IMG/VR virus record: IMGVR_UViG_3300046458_000019
Span: 1 to 43,969 of that record
Length of the DNA stretch: 43,969 bases
Reading direction: 5' to 3' (one strand)
Source: a virus
Within the stretch, counting starts at the first letter, position 1, and each line of letters opens with the position of its first letter. Positions 22,511 through 32,453 of the stretch are shown piece after piece. A program made the position numbers and the translations under genes. A model generated the notes under the pieces. It was not told the origin of the DNA. It saw only the letters and a program-made list of their open reading frames with translations, and searched no databases.

Positions 22511-22860
22511 CACTCGAAGAAAAGCTAGCCGCTGTACTGCTTCCAATCTGTCCGCGCACGTTCCCAGACTTCGCGCCTCCGGATACAGCGATGCCCTACG
22601 TGACCTGGACTCAGATTGGCGGAGACGATCCGGCGTGCCTTGATAACACGGAGCTGTCGAAGGAAAACGCATTCATTCAGATCGAAGTTTGGAGTCCACG
22701 TCGCACGGAGGCAAAGGCAACGATCAAGCAGATAGCGTCCGCATTAACTCAGGCAACAGGTTTCCAGGCTCGCTCGATGGGCGCCAGCGTCGGGGACGCT
22801 GTGGCCGACATGAAGCGCTATTCATCACGTCAAGATTTCTCAATCTGGTCCGACCGATAA
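22507..22860 (+). CDS. Tail terminator-like protein (DUF3168)
   Basis: The 117-residue protein begins MTLEEKLAAVLLPICPRTFP, with PYVTWTQIGGDDPACLDNTE and IQIEVWSPRRTEAKATIKQI, the DUF3168 pattern (PF11367). The family includes tail-terminator-like proteins that set the tail tube end. A terminator follows. Confidence 0.8.
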   Translation: MTLEEKLAAVLLPICPRTFPDFAPPDTAMPYVTWTQIGGDDPACLDNTELSKENAFIQIEVWSPRRTEAKATIKQIASALTQATGFQARSMGASVGDAVADMKRYSSRQDFSIWSDR

Positions 22861-22879
22861 GTCGTCCCAGCCCAAACCG

Positions 22880-22910
22880 AGCCGCCCCGAGTAATCCGGG
22901 CGGCTTTTTT
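22880..22910 (+). terminator. Rho-independent terminator before the tail tube gene
   Basis: AGCCGCCC/GGGCGGCT with a ten-base loop is followed by T-rich sequence, between the DUF3168 and tail tube genes. Confidence 0.85.
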
Positions 22911-22965
22911 CTTGTCCGCTACGGACTTCACTAGTGCCCGAGAAGGGCAAGAAAGGTAATACAAC

Positions 22966-23613
22966 ATGGCTGCTCGCCTCCCTGACGGTTCCATCATTTC
23001 GCTGGCAACCACCTACGGTACCGCCAAGCCGGTGACCGCAATCACCAACGCCAACCCGGGCGTTGCCACATCGACCTCGCACGGCCTGACGAACGGCGCG
23101 CTGGTGTCGGTGACCTCCGGCTGGTCGAAGCTGAACAACCGCGTCATCCGCGTGGCTGGCTCGACCACCAACAACTTCAACCTGGACGGCATCGATACCA
23201 CCTCGACCACGATGTTCCCGACTGGCTCGGGCGTGGGTTCGGTGTCGGAAATCACCGGCTTCACCCAGATCACCCAGATCATGGACTTCCAGACCTCGGG
23301 CGGCGATCAGCAGTTCACCAACTACTCGTTCCTCGAGCAGGACTTCGAGTCGCAGATCCCGACCACCACGAGCGCGATGAGCATCACCATCAGCATCGCC
23401 GACGACCCGTCGCTGCCGGGCTACCAAGCGCTGCAAGCCGCGTCGGACGCACGCGCTGTCCGCGCCATCAAGCTGCAGCTGCCGGACGGCTCTTTCATCA
23501 TGTACCAGGGCTACGTGTCGTTCAACTCGACCCCGACCCTGTCGAAGGGCCAGGTCATGCAGGTCAAGGCAACCGTCTCGCTGCAGGGTAAGCCGGTCCG
23601 CTACGCGTCGTAA
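22966..23613 (+). CDS. Major tail tube protein with an inserted beta domain
   Basis: The 215-residue protein has the tail tube end pattern ITISIADDPSLPGYQALQAA, then IKLQLPDGSFIMYQGYVSF and GQVMQVKATVSLQGKPV, as in lambda gpV-like proteins. Residues about 24-95 (ITNANPGVATSTSHGLTNGA, then SVTSGWSKLNNRVIRVAG) form an inserted beta-rich module of a kind seen in other phage tail proteins. Codon use is strongly optimised. It is flanked by terminators, which suits an abundant product. Confidence 0.85.
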   Translation: MAARLPDGSIISLATTYGTAKPVTAITNANPGVATSTSHGLTNGALVSVTSGWSKLNNRVIRVAGSTTNNFNLDGIDTTSTTMFPTGSGVGSVSEITGFTQITQIMDFQTSGGDQQFTNYSFLEQDFESQIPTTTSAMSITISIADDPSLPGYQALQAASDARAVRAIKLQLPDGSFIMYQGYVSFNSTPTLSKGQVMQVKATVSLQGKPVRYAS

Positions 23614-23625
23614 TCAGTGTTGCCA

Positions 23626-23660
23626 GACCGGTGCTTAACCAAGCTCGGCGCCGGTCTTTT
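23626..23660 (+). terminator. Hairpin with T-run after the tail tube gene (first of two)
   Basis: GACCGG (23626-23631) pairs with CCGGTC (23651-23656) around a smaller GCTT/AAGC hairpin. Four T follow. Confidence 0.55.
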
Positions 23661-23664
23661 CCAG

Positions 23665-23694
23665 CCCGCAGGGTAGCTCCTTGCGGGTCTTTTT
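23665..23694 (+). terminator. Rho-independent terminator after the tail tube gene (second of two)
   Basis: CCCGCA (23665-23670) pairs with TGCGGG (23682-23687), followed by TCTTTTT. Two adjacent hairpins probably reduce transcription into the chaperone and tape measure genes. Confidence 0.7.
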
Positions 23695-23718
23695 ATCTCC
23701 CTCCGAAAGAAGAACACC

Positions 23719-24141
23719 ATGGCAAAAATCATCCTGGGCAAGCGCCCGAAGTCGTTCAAACGTACGGTTTCCTTCCCGATGCCTGGCGAAGCGGCCGGCA
23801 CGATCGAGGTCGAATTCAAGTATCGCACCCGTATCGAGTATGCGAAGTTCTCGGACGAGTTTCAGGCCAAAGTGAAGGCCGAAGGCGAGAAAGCTGTTGC
23901 ACGCGTGACCGAGGCCATCGAGAAGGACGAGGCGCCGAAGCCGATGACTGAGGCTGAGATCACCGGCCAGCAAAACGCGTTGTCTGTCGCCTACCTAATG
24001 GGCGCGATCGAAGGCTGGAATCTCGACGAGGAATTCAGCGAGGCTGCGGTCGCACAGCTGGTCGACGAACTGCCGGCCGCTGCGAAGGCGATCGCCGACG
24101 ACTACCGCGCCGCCCTCAGCGAAGGCCGCCTGGGAAACTGA
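23719..24141 (+). CDS. Tail assembly chaperone, upstream frame (gpG-like)
   Basis: The 140-residue protein begins MAKIILGKRPKSFKRTVSFP and contains FKYRTRIEYAKFSDEFQAKV, the tail assembly chaperone pattern (PF08748). It should bind the tape measure protein during tail assembly. The frame ends with a slippery heptamer directly followed by TGA. A fraction of ribosomes should shift to the -1 frame and make a 244-residue fusion, as in lambda G/GT. Confidence 0.85.
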   Translation: MAKIILGKRPKSFKRTVSFPMPGEAAGTIEVEFKYRTRIEYAKFSDEFQAKVKAEGEKAVARVTEAIEKDEAPKPMTEAEITGQQNALSVAYLMGAIEGWNLDEEFSEAAVAQLVDELPAAAKAIADDYRAALSEGRLGN

Positions 24142-24171
24142 GGGCCGTCGCTCATGCGATGTATGAGCGAC
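24132..24171 (+). promoter_or_regulatory. Programmed -1 ribosomal frameshift signal
   Basis: GGGAAAC (24132-24138) lies in the phase G GGA AAC, exactly the X XXY YYZ form, and is followed at once by the zero-frame stop TGA. Eight bases later a perfect nine-base-pair hairpin begins: GTCGCTCAT (24147-24155) with ATGAGCGAC (24163-24171) and a seven-base loop. The -1 frame is open to 24452. Confidence 0.9.
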
Positions 24172-24452
24172 CCGCGACTGACGCTGAGCTAGATGCCTTC
24201 GGCTTCTCTGCAAGCGATTACGAGCACGAGCAGGTAGAGGTTTGGCCGGAAAACTGGCAGGCCTTCGACTTGTTTCGTGCCCTGTCGACTCAGTGGCGCG
24301 TCGGTATGGCGGGTCCTACGGGGCTCGACTACAACACCCTGTTTCACAAGATGGACCGGATGCGCCTTGAGCCCGACGAGTACGACGAGCTCGAGGCGGA
24401 TATCCGGACGATGGAATTCGCCGCTCTGGGAGCGATGAACACGAAGGAATGA
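24138..24452 (+). CDS. Tail assembly chaperone, -1 frame extension (gpT-like, DUF1799)
   Basis: After the shift the reading continues [20 protein letters not shown] and ends after 104 residues. The extension contains [20 protein letters not shown] and [13 protein letters not shown], the DUF1799 pattern (PF08809), which is the usual downstream partner of these chaperones. An ATG at 24159 lies in the hairpin loop and has no good ribosome binding site, so independent translation is unlikely. The fusion should bridge the tape measure and tail tube. Confidence 0.85.
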   Translation: MRAVAHAMYERPATDAELDAFGFSASDYEHEQVEVWPENWQAFDLFRALSTQWRVGMAGPTGLDYNTLFHKMDRMRLEPDEYDELEADIRTMEFAALGAMNTKE

Positions 24453-24453
24453 C

Positions 24454-27400
24454 ATGACCGAAGAGCGCCGCGTACAGCTTGTTGCCGAGGTAGACACTAC
24501 CCGGACCCGTGCTGGATTCCAGGAAATCGGGCAGCAGGCCGGCCAAATGGCGCAGCAGGTCACCCAGGCCGGCGAGCGTGCCGAACGGGCGGTTTCTGGT
24601 GTTGGCTCGGGCGCCGCTACGTCTGCGCGCAACGTAGATGCGGCGAGCCGCGGCATCATCAGCTCCATCCAGCGCACGACCGTCGCTATGGAGGCCGGCG
24701 GTCGTGCGACTTCGCAGTATTACGAGCTGCTGGCCCGCCAGCGTGGCATCGACCCCTCGACGCTATCGCCGTACCTGAACGCGCTGCGCAACGTCGAGCA
24801 GGCGCAGACGCGGACCGGTGCGTCAACCGCCCAGGTCGCAAACGCCATGCGCATGGTGCCAGCCCAGTTGTCTGATATCGCCGTCCAGCTCGCGGGCGGC
24901 CAATCGCCGTTTATGGTGCTGATGCAGCAGGGCTCGCAGCTGCGCGACTCGTTCGGCAGCGTCCCGGCGACTCTCCGCGGCGTCGGCCAATCGCTGCTTG
25001 GCCTCGTCAATCCGTACACTGTCGCCGCTGCGGCCGCCGGTGCGCTCGCCTATGCATATAACGAGGGTTCGAAAGAGGCCGACGGCTATAACCGGGCGAT
25101 CATCATGTCTGGCAATGCTGCCGGCGTGAGCACGAACCAGCTAGCGAACTACGCCGCGCAGATCAGCAAGACCGTTGGCACCCAAGCTCAAGCCGCCCAG
25201 GCGCTCGCCGCATTGACCAGCACCGGTGAAGTCGGTGCTGAAAACCTTCAGCGCTTCGGTACCGTTGCCGTCCAGGTGCAGAAGTACGTCGGCCGCAGCA
25301 TCGACGAGACCGTCAAGGATTTCGCCGAGCTCGGCAAGTCGCCGGTCGAAGCCAGCCTGAAACTGAGCGAGTCGTATCACTACCTGACCGCTGCGACCTA
25401 TGAGCAGGTCAAAGCGCTCCAAGACCAGGGCAAGACGGAAGAGGCAGCCGAGGTCGCTCAGAAGGCCTACGCTGATGCGTTCGCCGATCGCGCGGCGAAG
25501 ATGAAAGATAGCCTCGGGAGCATTGAGCGCGCCTGGATGGGCGCAAAAGACAGTGCTGCCCAAGCATGGGACATGTTCCTCGGTGTGGGTCGTAAAAAGA
25601 GCTCGGCACAGGCATTGGCCGAAATCCAGGCCCAGATCGCGCTGGCGAAAGCCCCGCCAATTACTCAGGGCGGCGACCGGGGCGATAACGCCGCGATGCG
25701 CCAAGCCGCTGCAGCATCGAACCTGCCCGAGCTGCTTCGCAAGGAAAAGGAAGCGCAATACCAGGTCGACAAAGAGGCCTGGGAGGCTCAACAAGCCGGC
25801 ATCACCGAGCAGCTTAGAAAGGCTAGTCTCGAGTGGGACAAGGTCATGGAAGGCACCATGTCCAAGGCCGACCGGCTGAAGCTCGCGCTGAAGAAGGTGC
25901 AAGAGCAGGGCGAGGCAGCTGGCGCTTCGGACAAGGCGATCCAAACGGCCAAGAACAAGGTGGTGCAGGAATACGCATCGCTGGACAATCCGGCCCTGGC
26001 AGCACTTGAGGGTGAAAGCCGTCGCCAGAAGGAGATCCTTGCCGGGCAGCTGAGCGACCTGGACAGCAACTACAAGCAGCGAATCGTCTCGGAATCTCAG
26101 TACATCGAGCAGAAGCGCGACCTCCAGCTGCAGGAAAACAAGCTCGAGATCGACCTGGCGACGAAGCGCGCGCAAATCGATAAGGGCAAGGAAGACCAGT
26201 CGGCCTACAAGAAGGACCTTGCCGACCTGGCAGTGCTTGCCCAGCAGCGGCTGAACATCGCCAATGGTGCTACGGCTGCAATGGCAAATGCCGATGCAGC
26301 TCGCAAGACGGCGCTCGACAATCTGGTAGGCGGCTGGGACCGTGCTATTGCCGCCGAGACTGACGCCATTCAGCAGGAAGTAAGTCTGTTTGGGCAGTCC
26401 GACCAGGCGCGAGCCATCGCGATTGCCCAGATCAAGCTAGAAACCGATGCACGCAAGTTCGTCGCGGATCAAGCGAAAGACGGCCACGCCCTTAGTGCGC
26501 AAGAGATCGCGGACCTCAACGCCAAGACGGACGCTCGCAAGCGCGAACTGGCGGCAACCCTGAACCAGAAGGCGGCGATTGCCGGCGCCCAGCGCCTGCT
26601 TGATGAAAACCGCAAGTTCTCTGTCGATTACATTGCCGATGCCGACGAGCGTGCGCGTCGCGTGCTCGAAATCGATGCACGCCAGTGGCAAGAACTAATC
26701 GCCAACACTGAGGCAGGGTCGGAAGCGCGGCAAAAGCTGATCGAGCAGTTCGATCAGTGGTACGCGAATCGGCAGATGACGCCGGTGCTGGACCGCTGGA
26801 AAGGCGTGATCAACGACCTGGACTACAACTTCCAGGAGGGCTTCCGAGACATGCTGACGAACGGCCAGAACGCATGGTCGTCGTTTGCGAAGTCGATCGG
26901 TAACACGCTCAAGACCTCGCTGGCAGATGCGCTCTACCAGACCTTTATTAAGAAGTATGTGGTGCAGATTGTGGCCGGCTTTGCTGGTGCTATCTCTGGC
27001 CCAGCAGTCGCAAGTGTGTTAAGCGGAGATGGCTCATCTGCTGCTTCAGTGGGTGGCAACGGGGCCATCGGCGCCGCACAAGCTGCATCGAACGTCTATA
27101 AGCTGATCTCAGGAAGTCTGAACGACATCCCTGATCTTATCGCTGGTGACGTTCAAAAGGGCATGACGGGGATGGGGTACAACCCCTATGCGTCTCAAGG
27201 ATATGCCACTGCGGGCGGACAGGCTCTCAGCCCGACCGCGTACTACGCCGGCGAGATTGGTGGCACGCTCGTTGGCTACGGAATCGGCTCAACGCTTAAT
27301 TCTGCGATCTCCGGCAAGTACGAGACCGGCTCGGGCGTCATGACGGCGGAGAAGATCGGTACCGCTGTGGCGAGTGCGATCTTTGGCCCGGTCGGCGGCG

Positions 27401-29484
27401 CCGTCGCCGGTGCGATCAGCGGCGGGATCAACCGCCTGTTCGGAATGGGGCCGACCGAGGTTCAGTCACAAGGGTTGCGCGGCACGCTGTCGGCATCGAG
27501 CCTGTCGGGCAGTAGCTATCAGAACCTGCATCAAGACGGCGGCGTATTCCGGAGCGACAAGAACTGGACCGATACCAGGGCATTCACCGATGCCATGGTC
27601 AAGCAGTTCACCCAAGGCCTTGCGGCAATCGAGGGCGCTTCGAGCGGCTTCGCATCGTCGCTGGGCGTGCAGGCGGACTGGATCAAGGATTATTCCAAGA
27701 CCTTTGACCTGAAGCTGACGGGCGACGCCACGAAAGACCAGCAAGCCATCACGGACTTCTTCAGCGGTATCGGCGACGAGATCGCGAAGAAGCTGGTTCC
27801 GAACCTGGACGAGTTGTCGAAGTCGGGCGAGAGCGCATCCGCGGCGCTCGAGCGGCTGGCTGGTGACTTCAAAGGCACCGACCAAATCGCGCAGCTACTG
27901 GGCTTTTCTGCCAGTTCGCTGTTCGGCTCGACCGGCCTGGAGTCGGCGAAGGCTCGTGAGCAGTTGATCGACCTCGCCGGCGGCTTGTCTGCGCTGTCGT
28001 CTCAAGCGGCGTTCTTCAATCAGAACTTCCTGACGGACGCCGAGCGTATCAAGCCTGTTGCAGAGGCGCTGGATAAGGCACTTGCCAGCTTGGGCCTGAG
28101 CTCGATCCCGACAACGCGGGACCAGTTCAAGGGGCTAGTCAACGATCTGATCACGTCGGGCGCCGCTGCAACCGAGTCAGGCGCTAAGCAGTTGGATTCG
28201 TTGCTGGCTCTTGGCGAGGCGTTCGCACAGGTTCATCCGGACGATGCAGCCGAGAAGGCGCAGAAGGCCGCAGCCATCCTGCAAGAGCGCCAAGGCCTGC
28301 AAGACCAACTCGACGAACTCACGATGTCGTCGGTGCAGTTGCTAGGCAAGCAGCGCGCTGCGCTCGACGAAAGTAACCGCGCTCTGTTCGACCAGGTGCA
28401 GGCTGTGAAATCTCAGGCTGCCGCACTGCAGGCTGTGAAGGATCAGGCAAGCACAATGCTGGCCGGCGTCGGCGACATGTATTCGGTCTTGCAAAAGGTC
28501 GTGTCGCGAGAGAAGTCGGCGATCCAGACGAGCGTTGACACGCATACCGCGGCCTTCAACAAACTGCAGAGCTTGTCGCAGGCGCTTCACAGCACGCTCG
28601 ATAGCCTTCAATCGCCCGAACAGAAGCTGTTCGCGCGGTCGATGGCGCAGGCCGAAATCCGGTCTGACCTGGCAATCACGAAAGCAGGCGGCACGCTGTC
28701 GGATGCGCAAGTCGAGTCGCTGAAGAAGGCGCTCGGTGCGGTCACGCAAGACGCTTCGAAGCAGTTCGGATCGCGCGAAGACTACATGTTCGATCTGCTG
28801 CGCACGCAGAACGATATCGCCCAACTGGGTGACATCACTGACGATTCGCTGTCGATCGAGCAGAAGTCGCTCGACGCGCTGAACGACCAGATCAAACGCC
28901 TCGACGCGATTGTGGCGAATGGGCAGGCGGAGATTGATGCGCTGAACGGGCAGTCGGTTGCAACGCTGTCCCTGGCGCAGGCCCTGGCGGCATTCCAGTC
29001 GTCGATCGGTGGCGCGAAGTCGAATCCGGTCGTGGGTGGCACCTCGACCGTCGCGGGATTCTACGAGGATCTGCTCGGCCGGGCGCCGGACAAAGCCGGC
29101 CTGCAATTCTGGCAGGACCAGCTCGCCAAGGGCGTTTCGCTTGACTCAATTCGCGCCGAATTCATGAAGGGCGATGAGTACAAGAAGCTGCACCCGTTCG
29201 CGATCGGCACGAACTATGTACCGCAGACGATGCCGGCGCTTGTGCATGAGGGCGAGCGAATCATCCCGGCGGCAGATAACCGCCTGCTGATGTCCGTTCT
29301 GGCACGAGCATCTAGGCCATCAGATAACGGGGCGGTGCTTGCGGATGCGGTAAAGGGTCTGCAGGAAGAAAACGCGAAACAACGGGAGGTTATCGAGGGT
29401 ATGGCGAAAGACATGGCAATCATGGCTGATGTGCTGAAGGGCGCAAGCCCGGGCGGCAGCTTCCTGCGTGTGAAGGGGGTCTAA
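24454..29484 (+). CDS. Tail tape measure protein with DUF4214 module
   Basis: The 1676-residue protein begins [20 protein letters not shown] with long coiled-coil regions. Residues about 130-210 contain [20 protein letters not shown] and a hydrophobic [16 protein letters not shown] segment. Hydrophobic, glycine-rich segments recur near 830 and 975. Residues about 1530-1573 form a DUF4214-type repeat ([18 protein letters not shown]), and then the [12 protein letters not shown] motif typical of tape measure C-termini. At roughly 0.15 nm per residue it predicts a tail of about 250 nm. AAGGAA precedes the start. Confidence 0.92.
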   Translation: MTEERRVQLVAEVDTTRTRAGFQEIGQQAGQMAQQVTQAGERAERAVSGVGSGAATSARNVDAASRGIISSIQRTTVAMEAGGRATSQYYELLARQRGIDPSTLSPYLNALRNVEQAQTRTGASTAQVANAMRMVPAQLSDIAVQLAGGQSPFMVLMQQGSQLRDSFGSVPATLRGVGQSLLGLVNPYTVAAAAAGALAYAYNEGSKEADGYNRAIIMSGNAAGVSTNQLANYAAQISKTVGTQAQAAQALAALTSTGEVGAENLQRFGTVAVQVQKYVGRSIDETVKDFAELGKSPVEASLKLSESYHYLTAATYEQVKALQDQGKTEEAAEVAQKAYADAFADRAAKMKDSLGSIERAWMGAKDSAAQAWDMFLGVGRKKSSAQALAEIQAQIALAKAPPITQGGDRGDNAAMRQAAAASNLPELLRKEKEAQYQVDKEAWEAQQAGITEQLRKASLEWDKVMEGTMSKADRLKLALKKVQEQGEAAGASDKAIQTAKNKVVQEYASLDNPALAALEGESRRQKEILAGQLSDLDSNYKQRIVSESQYIEQKRDLQLQENKLEIDLATKRAQIDKGKEDQSAYKKDLADLAVLAQQRLNIANGATAAMANADAARKTALDNLVGGWDRAIAAETDAIQQEVSLFGQSDQARAIAIAQIKLETDARKFVADQAKDGHALSAQEIADLNAKTDARKRELAATLNQKAAIAGAQRLLDENRKFSVDYIADADERARRVLEIDARQWQELIANTEAGSEARQKLIEQFDQWYANRQMTPVLDRWKGVINDLDYNFQEGFRDMLTNGQNAWSSFAKSIGNTLKTSLADALYQTFIKKYVVQIVAGFAGAISGPAVASVLSGDGSSAASVGGNGAIGAAQAASNVYKLISGSLNDIPDLIAGDVQKGMTGMGYNPYASQGYATAGGQALSPTAYYAGEIGGTLVGYGIGSTLNSAISGKYETGSGVMTAEKIGTAVASAIFGPVGGAVAGAISGGINRLFGMGPTEVQSQGLRGTLSASSLSGSSYQNLHQDGGVFRSDKNWTDTRAFTDAMVKQFTQGLAAIEGASSGFASSLGVQADWIKDYSKTFDLKLTGDATKDQQAITDFFSGIGDEIAKKLVPNLDELSKSGESASAALERLAGDFKGTDQIAQLLGFSASSLFGSTGLESAKAREQLIDLAGGLSALSSQAAFFNQNFLTDAERIKPVAEALDKALASLGLSSIPTTRDQFKGLVNDLITSGAAATESGAKQLDSLLALGEAFAQVHPDDAAEKAQKAAAILQERQGLQDQLDELTMSSVQLLGKQRAALDESNRALFDQVQAVKSQAAALQAVKDQASTMLAGVGDMYSVLQKVVSREKSAIQTSVDTHTAAFNKLQSLSQALHSTLDSLQSPEQKLFARSMAQAEIRSDLAITKAGGTLSDAQVESLKKALGAVTQDASKQFGSREDYMFDLLRTQNDIAQLGDITDDSLSIEQKSLDALNDQIKRLDAIVANGQAEIDALNGQSVATLSLAQALAAFQSSIGGAKSNPVVGGTSTVAGFYEDLLGRAPDKAGLQFWQDQLAKGVSLDSIRAEFMKGDEYKKLHPFAIGTNYVPQTMPALVHEGERIIPAADNRLLMSVLARASRPSDNGAVLADAVKGLQEENAKQREVIEGMAKDMAIMADVLKGASPGGSFLRVKGV

Positions 29485-30417
29485 TTGAGCGGCAATCTCA
29501 GCGTCTTGGTGCCGATCACCATCACATCGAGCATCCTTCAAAGCACTACGGCTGTAGCAGAGGGCTATCCGACCTGGGACAACACAACGTCCTTTGCGGC
29601 GGGAGCTTACTGCTACAGCCCGGCGACTCTGCATAACTACCGGAGTCTGGTCGCAAGCAACGTTGGTAAGGATCCGACTGACCCTGTCAATCGCGTAGCC
29701 GCCAGTAATGGCGGCGTCGTGTATTGGCAGGACCTCGGGCCGGCCAACCCTTGGGCGATGTTCGACAAGAAGATCGGTACGGCGACGACGGCAAGCGGCG
29801 ACCTCACTGTGGTCTTGCGCCCGGGGCCAGCTGGCTCTCTGTATGTGGTTGGCGTGTCCGCAAACGACATCACGGTCACCGTAAAGGATTCGCCGGGGGG
29901 GACCCTGGAGTACTCGTACACCCAGGCGATGGAGGCAAGCGCCCCTGATGATTATTGGGAGTACTTCTTCGATCCGTTTGAGCCGCTGACGGACTTGCTG
30001 CTGTCGGACCTGCCGCCGTACGGGACTGGCGAAATCACAGTCTCGCTCACGAGTGGCGGGACAGTTAGCTGCGGCGCGCTAGCGGTCGGTGACATCAAGG
30101 TGCTCGGGAAAACGTTGTCTGACGCCGAGGCCGAGCCAACTTCGTTCGCCTATATCGACACGGACCAGTGGGGCAACACCGACATTATCGATGGCCCTTC
30201 GGCTACGAATTTGTCGATGTCTGCGATTGCTGATAGCCGAGCTGCCGGGCTGCGTGCACAAGCGATCGTTACCTCTCTGCTGGGTAAGCCTGCGTTCTGG
30301 TTTTGCTCTGACAGTCCGGATGCAGCTGGACTTCGGACTTGGGGCCTTGGTTCCGGGAAGTTCTCCTACAGCGCTGATCGCTGCAACATTTCAATGACAG
30401 TAAAAGGGCTTATCTAA
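29485..30417 (+). CDS. Distal tail protein, probable tail-tip component (TTG start)
   Basis: The 310-residue protein starts with TTG after AAGGGGG. It contains YPTWDNTTSFAAGAYCYSPA and YRSLVASNVGKDPTDPVNRV, a small carbohydrate-binding-like beta module near 25-75. NPWAMFDKKIGT follows, then a beta sandwich, and a C-terminal region (AFWFCSDS...GKFSYSADRCNISMTV). I recognise it as a conserved protein after the tape measure of several betaproteobacterial phages. A tail-tip or hub role is inferred from position. Confidence 0.65.
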   Translation: MSGNLSVLVPITITSSILQSTTAVAEGYPTWDNTTSFAAGAYCYSPATLHNYRSLVASNVGKDPTDPVNRVAASNGGVVYWQDLGPANPWAMFDKKIGTATTASGDLTVVLRPGPAGSLYVVGVSANDITVTVKDSPGGTLEYSYTQAMEASAPDDYWEYFFDPFEPLTDLLLSDLPPYGTGEITVSLTSGGTVSCGALAVGDIKVLGKTLSDAEAEPTSFAYIDTDQWGNTDIIDGPSATNLSMSAIADSRAAGLRAQAIVTSLLGKPAFWFCSDSPDAAGLRTWGLGSGKFSYSADRCNISMTVKGLI

Positions 30418-31400
30418 TGGCACTTCTCACACTACCGCCGGCTGCTCCTCAGCGAGGCGATCGCACAACATTTTCGAGCCGCTTCGACGCGTTCATTACA
30501 TGGCTGGTGAACTTCGTCGCCGAGTTGATCGCGCTCGTTTCGGGGCTGAACGTCTTGGCGGCCGGCGGGGCTTACGCCTTTTCTTACACCGTCGACCTCT
30601 CGTCGACTGCCGATGCCGACCCGACGCCTGGCAAGCTGCGATTCAACGCCGCGACGCAGAATGCGGCCACGTCGCTCTTTCTAGACCTGTTCGGCGCCGA
30701 CGGAATCGACAACACTGCACTGATCGACCAATTCGATACTTCGACCAGTATCGTCAAGGGCCAGGTCCGGATCGTAAAGCAGGGTGATCCGACCAAATTC
30801 CTGACCTTCGATGTGACGGCACGAATCACTGCGACGGGATACCGGAAGCTGACAGTGACGAATACCGGCGGTAGTTCGGCGAACCCGTTTGGCCCGAACG
30901 AGGCGGTGCTGATCAAGTTCACGCGCACCGGCGACAAGGGTGACATCGGGCCGATGCCGGTCTACCAGTATGCGAAGTTCAGCGAGCAGTACGCAAGCAA
31001 CGTGAACGGGGCCGCGACGGGCACGGGCACGGTGAACCGCGGGTTGAACACAACTGACGCCAATACCATCAGCGGCGCGAGCCTGTCGTCCGGCGCGATT
31101 GTGTTGCCGGCCGGGACATACGATTTCCGCGCCCGCGCCTGCGTGTCCGGCACAGTGAATGCTACAAGCAAGACAATCTTGGCGAACACAACGGACAGTA
31201 TCACCTACGTCGGCTCCCCGCATCGCGTCTTCAACTCCGCAGAGAATTCCGACTCTTACGTGACTGGCCGCTTCACTATCGCTGCGCCAAAAACCTTTCG
31301 CCTGCAGTCTTACGTTGGCGCAACCGCTGGCACGTTCGGGTCTGCGCAGACGGGTGGAGTCGAAATTTATTCCGAGGCCGAATTTTGGAAGCTCGCATAA
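30417..31400 (+). CDS. Tail fibre / receptor-binding protein
   Basis: The 327-residue protein has an N-terminal attachment region with SSRFDAFITWLVNFVAELIA, a beta-rich middle, one short collagen-like GDKGDIGP (about 175-182) and a C-terminal jelly-roll-like domain (SGAIVLPAGTYDFRARACVS, then FTIAAPKTFRLQSYVGA, then EIYSEAEFWKLA). Such C-termini mediate receptor binding. It overlaps the previous stop (TAATG) and is followed by a DUF4376 gene. At 327 residues it is short for a sole fibre. Confidence 0.8.
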   Translation: MALLTLPPAAPQRGDRTTFSSRFDAFITWLVNFVAELIALVSGLNVLAAGGAYAFSYTVDLSSTADADPTPGKLRFNAATQNAATSLFLDLFGADGIDNTALIDQFDTSTSIVKGQVRIVKQGDPTKFLTFDVTARITATGYRKLTVTNTGGSSANPFGPNEAVLIKFTRTGDKGDIGPMPVYQYAKFSEQYASNVNGAATGTGTVNRGLNTTDANTISGASLSSGAIVLPAGTYDFRARACVSGTVNATSKTILANTTDSITYVGSPHRVFNSAENSDSYVTGRFTIAAPKTFRLQSYVGATAGTFGSAQTGGVEIYSEAEFWKLA

Positions 31401-31948
31401 TGGAAAACATTCGCTACGTCACCTATGGCGCCGACGGAAAGCTCGACGGCTGCTTTCTTCAAGTGCCGCCGGAAGAACACGTCGACCGCATGATTGTTGT
31501 CGACGAGGCTCTGGCTGGCTCTTGGGTCAACTACCACGCCAACGAAGCGCGCGACTGTGTCGAACTGGCACCCGTCTTGCAGCCGGTGTCCAATCTCGAT
31601 GCGCTCAAGGCCGCCAAGAACGACCAAATCAATGCGTGGCGCGCCGAAGCCAACCTGTCCACATTCCCGCACGCCGGAAAGCGCATCGCCTGTGATGCGC
31701 TTTCTCGGTCGGACATCGACGGCGTGGCAAACAACATCGCGCTTGCCGGCGGATTTCCAGCAGGCTTCCCGATGGCGTGGAAGGCAACTGATAACACGTT
31801 TATCCAGTTGGCAGACGTTGATGCGTTCAAGGATATGTACGCCTCGATGACCGCGCAGGGCACTGAGAACTTTACCCACGCCCAGGCTTTGAAGGCGCAG
31901 CTGGCAGCAGCCGGCACGCCGGAAGAGGTCGCGGCAATCACCTGGTGA
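31400..31948 (+). CDS. Tail fibre assembly-type protein (DUF4376)
   Basis: The 182-residue protein has an N-terminal domain of fibre-assembly type and a C-terminal DUF4376 (PF14301) from about 70: LKAAKNDQINAWRAEANLST, then FPHAGKRIACDALSRSDIDG, then QALKAQLAAAGTPEEVAAIT. Its start overlaps the fibre stop (TAATG); an upstream in-frame ATG at 31385 lies inside the fibre gene. It probably folds or caps the fibre. Confidence 0.8.
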   Translation: MENIRYVTYGADGKLDGCFLQVPPEEHVDRMIVVDEALAGSWVNYHANEARDCVELAPVLQPVSNLDALKAAKNDQINAWRAEANLSTFPHAGKRIACDALSRSDIDGVANNIALAGGFPAGFPMAWKATDNTFIQLADVDAFKDMYASMTAQGTENFTHAQALKAQLAAAGTPEEVAAITW

Positions 31949-31952
31949 TGCC

Positions 31953-32453
31953 ATGACCCTCCGAGCAGCTTTCTATAAAGGTACGCACGCCGGCCTGCCT
32001 GGCGTCTATAACCGCCTGGTCCGCTGGTGGACCCGCAGCCCGTACTCGCACGTCGAGCTTTTGCTGCTTGAGACCACGACGCCAGGCCGGGCTTACGCCG
32101 CATCGGCTTCATACATGGACGCCGGCGTACGGTTCAAGACGATCGACTTCGACCCGGCCCTGTGGGAGTTCGTCGATCTTCCTGAGCAGCTGTCCGATAA
32201 GGCTTGGGACTGGTTTGCTGAGCACGAGGGAAATGCATACGACCTGCTCGGCAACCTGCACTTCGTGTTCTCGGCCGTCGGCGACGACAAGCGGAAGTGG
32301 TTCTGTTCCGAGGCAGTAGCCGCGGCGCTCGGAATGCCAGACCCTGCACGATTCGACCCTGGCACCCTACATGCCGCCCTCAGCTTCATCCATCAACCCG
32401 CTTCGGCGGGTTTTTTTACGACCGTCGCAGCCTCTCCTGAAAGCGCGAAATGA
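31953..32453 (+). CDS. Papain-like cysteine hydrolase of the lysis cassette
   Basis: The 166-residue protein has the permuted papain fold (YiiX/NlpC-P60-related) pattern. A His-x-Glu lies at YSHVELLLLE (His33, Glu35), and a catalytic Cys in KWFCSEAVAAALG (Cys118). Such enzymes hydrolyse peptide or amide bonds in cell wall or related substrates. It lies directly before the holin, and its stop overlaps the holin start. The last 20 codons encode a perfect terminator hairpin, so the C-terminus is likely not conserved. Confidence 0.75.
   Translation: MTLRAAFYKGTHAGLPGVYNRLVRWWTRSPYSHVELLLLETTTPGRAYAASASYMDAGVRFKTIDFDPALWEFVDLPEQLSDKAWDWFAEHEGNAYDLLGNLHFVFSAVGDDKRKWFCSEAVAAALGMPDPARFDPGTLHAALSFIHQPASAGFFTTVAASPESAK
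32395..32417 (+). terminator. Terminator hairpin inside the 3' end of the hydrolase gene
   Basis: AACCCGC TTCG GCGGGTT forms a seven-base-pair tetraloop hairpin followed by five further T. It lies 36 bases before the stop codon of the hydrolase gene and upstream of the holin, so it could limit lysis gene expression. Confidence 0.8.

Noticed and set aside
24159-24452. Independent gene starting at ATG 24159
   Set aside because: The ATG is in the loop of the frameshift hairpin and lacks a ribosome binding site; the -1 frame extension explains the frame better.
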